DNA of 64,000 nucleotides from Anseranas semipalmata (taxonomy: Eukaryota; Chordata; Aves; Anseriformes; Anseranatidae). The notes beneath the pieces were generated by a model that worked only from the letters and a program-made list of their open reading frames with translations, was not told the origin of the DNA and ran no database searches. A program made the translations under genes and the position numbers. The stretch is taken from contig VXAA01003176.1 in NCBI GenBank assembly GCA_013399115.1, forward strand, positions 681,104-745,103, in the 5' to 3' direction. Shown in pieces: positions 63,033 through 64,000 of this stretch. The number at the start of each line of letters is the position of its first letter. Positions within the stretch are counted from its first letter, which is position 1.

Positions 63033-64000
63033 CTTTGTTAGCACAGTAAAGAAAATCAACCAGAAGTTCAGCATAATTGTTCAAGCATTATATACATATG
63101 AAATGGGGAACCTGTATTTATGTAGTCCCAAGGCACTGAATCCAACATTTTCAAAAACTTAACAGATTTGGAGTCCTGATGACATCATCTGATTTTTAGG
63201 CCACTGACTTAATTCACTTTCAGCAACAATTCTATTAAAAAAACTCTTCTGAAAACAGAAACCAAAGTGTTCTTCTCCATCACAGAAACACAATTACACA
63301 TTTCAATGTATACTTATGACTTTTCTCAAATATTGAAGAAAGCTGAATTAACTACTGAATACCAAAAAAGTCCACATCATGTTGTGAATGCACCCAATAC
63401 TCTACACATTTGGTCTTCATTTCTGCAACAATCTTTTCCAACAGCATTTGTAAAAGAGTGAGATGGACAACTTGTTCAGTTAAATGCTTTGGCCAAACCA
63501 AGTGGCATTAACGAGCGTTAAGCCTTCCTAAAATCAGTGAAACAACCTAGTGGAAGATTATACTTGCATATGGAAACAGTGCAGAGCTGCTGTAACAAGG
63601 TATACAACACTTAAGGATTTTCAGTGTTTCATTATGGAAAAAAAAAACTACATCATCTTCAGACTACACTCAAAGAAGCTCCATAGTTAAATTTGACATA
63701 GAAGCTCTTGTTAACTACTACTTCCACTAGTTCATGAGGCAAATCACCTCAAAAATTACAGGAATACACTGCACAAAAGTTTTTGCTCCCACAAAGGATA
63801 TTGCATAGAAAGATTACCTTAAAAAGCTCCCTCTAGCCGTTGTTATCATGTTGGTATTCCTAGTATTTGTTGGTTTTCCTAATATTTGTCATATATCTAT
63901 TATGGACACTTGCTACACGCAATTAATAGTGCAGTGGCCCTTGATTAGTACTGCGCTTAATAGTATTCTTAAAAATTTGGCAATCATCTGTAAGTGTGCA

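Larger units (their letters stand above)
51829..64000. other. AT-rich non-coding stretch with GC-rich block and exon-like frames
   Basis: No recognised gene lies here. It contains pyrimidine tracts (56005-56034; T21 at 56545-56565), an A/G-rich microsatellite (60121-60156), the GC-richer block 56580-57130 and exon-like frames at 57863-58036 (plus), 60412-60525 (minus) and 62869-63032 (minus). A palindromic TGACGTCA lies at 53018-53025. Confidence 0.55.

Noticed and set aside
1..64000. tRNA, rRNA, CRISPR arrays, bacterial operons, integrated phage
   Set aside because: No cloverleaf with A/B boxes, no direct-repeat arrays and no prokaryotic gene layout were seen on either strand.

Overview
The window looks like an ordinary AT-rich stretch of a bird nuclear genome, either intronic or intergenic. 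The main evidence is four CR1 LINE copies, the dominant interspersed repeat of birds. Other evidence is the low overall repeat load, the many short A/T homopolymers and the absence of bacterial features such as operons or ribosome binding sites. CR1 also occurs in other sauropsids, so 'bird' is an inference. I cannot name the species or a host gene.

Layout. 1-7060: AT-rich, no recognised gene. 7060-7588: an old, possibly composite CR1 3' end on the plus strand. 7589-17314: unannotated. 17315-17780: first copy of a diverged LTR-like repeat. 17781-28216: unannotated apart from exon-like frames. 28217-28362: a short CR1 3' end on the minus strand. 28363-42926: unannotated, with three imperfect hairpins. 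42927-44295: the one unambiguous coding sequence, a 5'-truncated CR1 with an uninterrupted 425-codon reverse-transcriptase frame. 46647-47437: an older CR1 on the minus strand, inverted relative to the first. 51215-51828: second copy of the LTR-like repeat, in the same orientation as the first. 51829-64000: unannotated, with one GC-richer block near 56.6-57.1 kb and two exon-like frames near 60.4 and 62.9 kb.

No host protein gene was recognised by sequence. Several short open frames on the minus strand (about 63.0, 60.5, 30.8, 30.0, 26.4, 25.1, 23.6 and 18.6 kb) sit between good-looking splice acceptors and donors. Some join in compatible phase. They could be exons of a long-intron gene on the minus strand, but frames of this length also arise by chance in AT-rich DNA, and similar ones exist on the plus strand. 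They are listed at low confidence. No tRNA, rRNA, CRISPR array, CpG island or complete mobile element was seen. I found no strong case for a previously undescribed system. The best leads are the intact CR1 frame, the unnamed LTR-like repeat pair, the hairpins and the minus-strand exon series.
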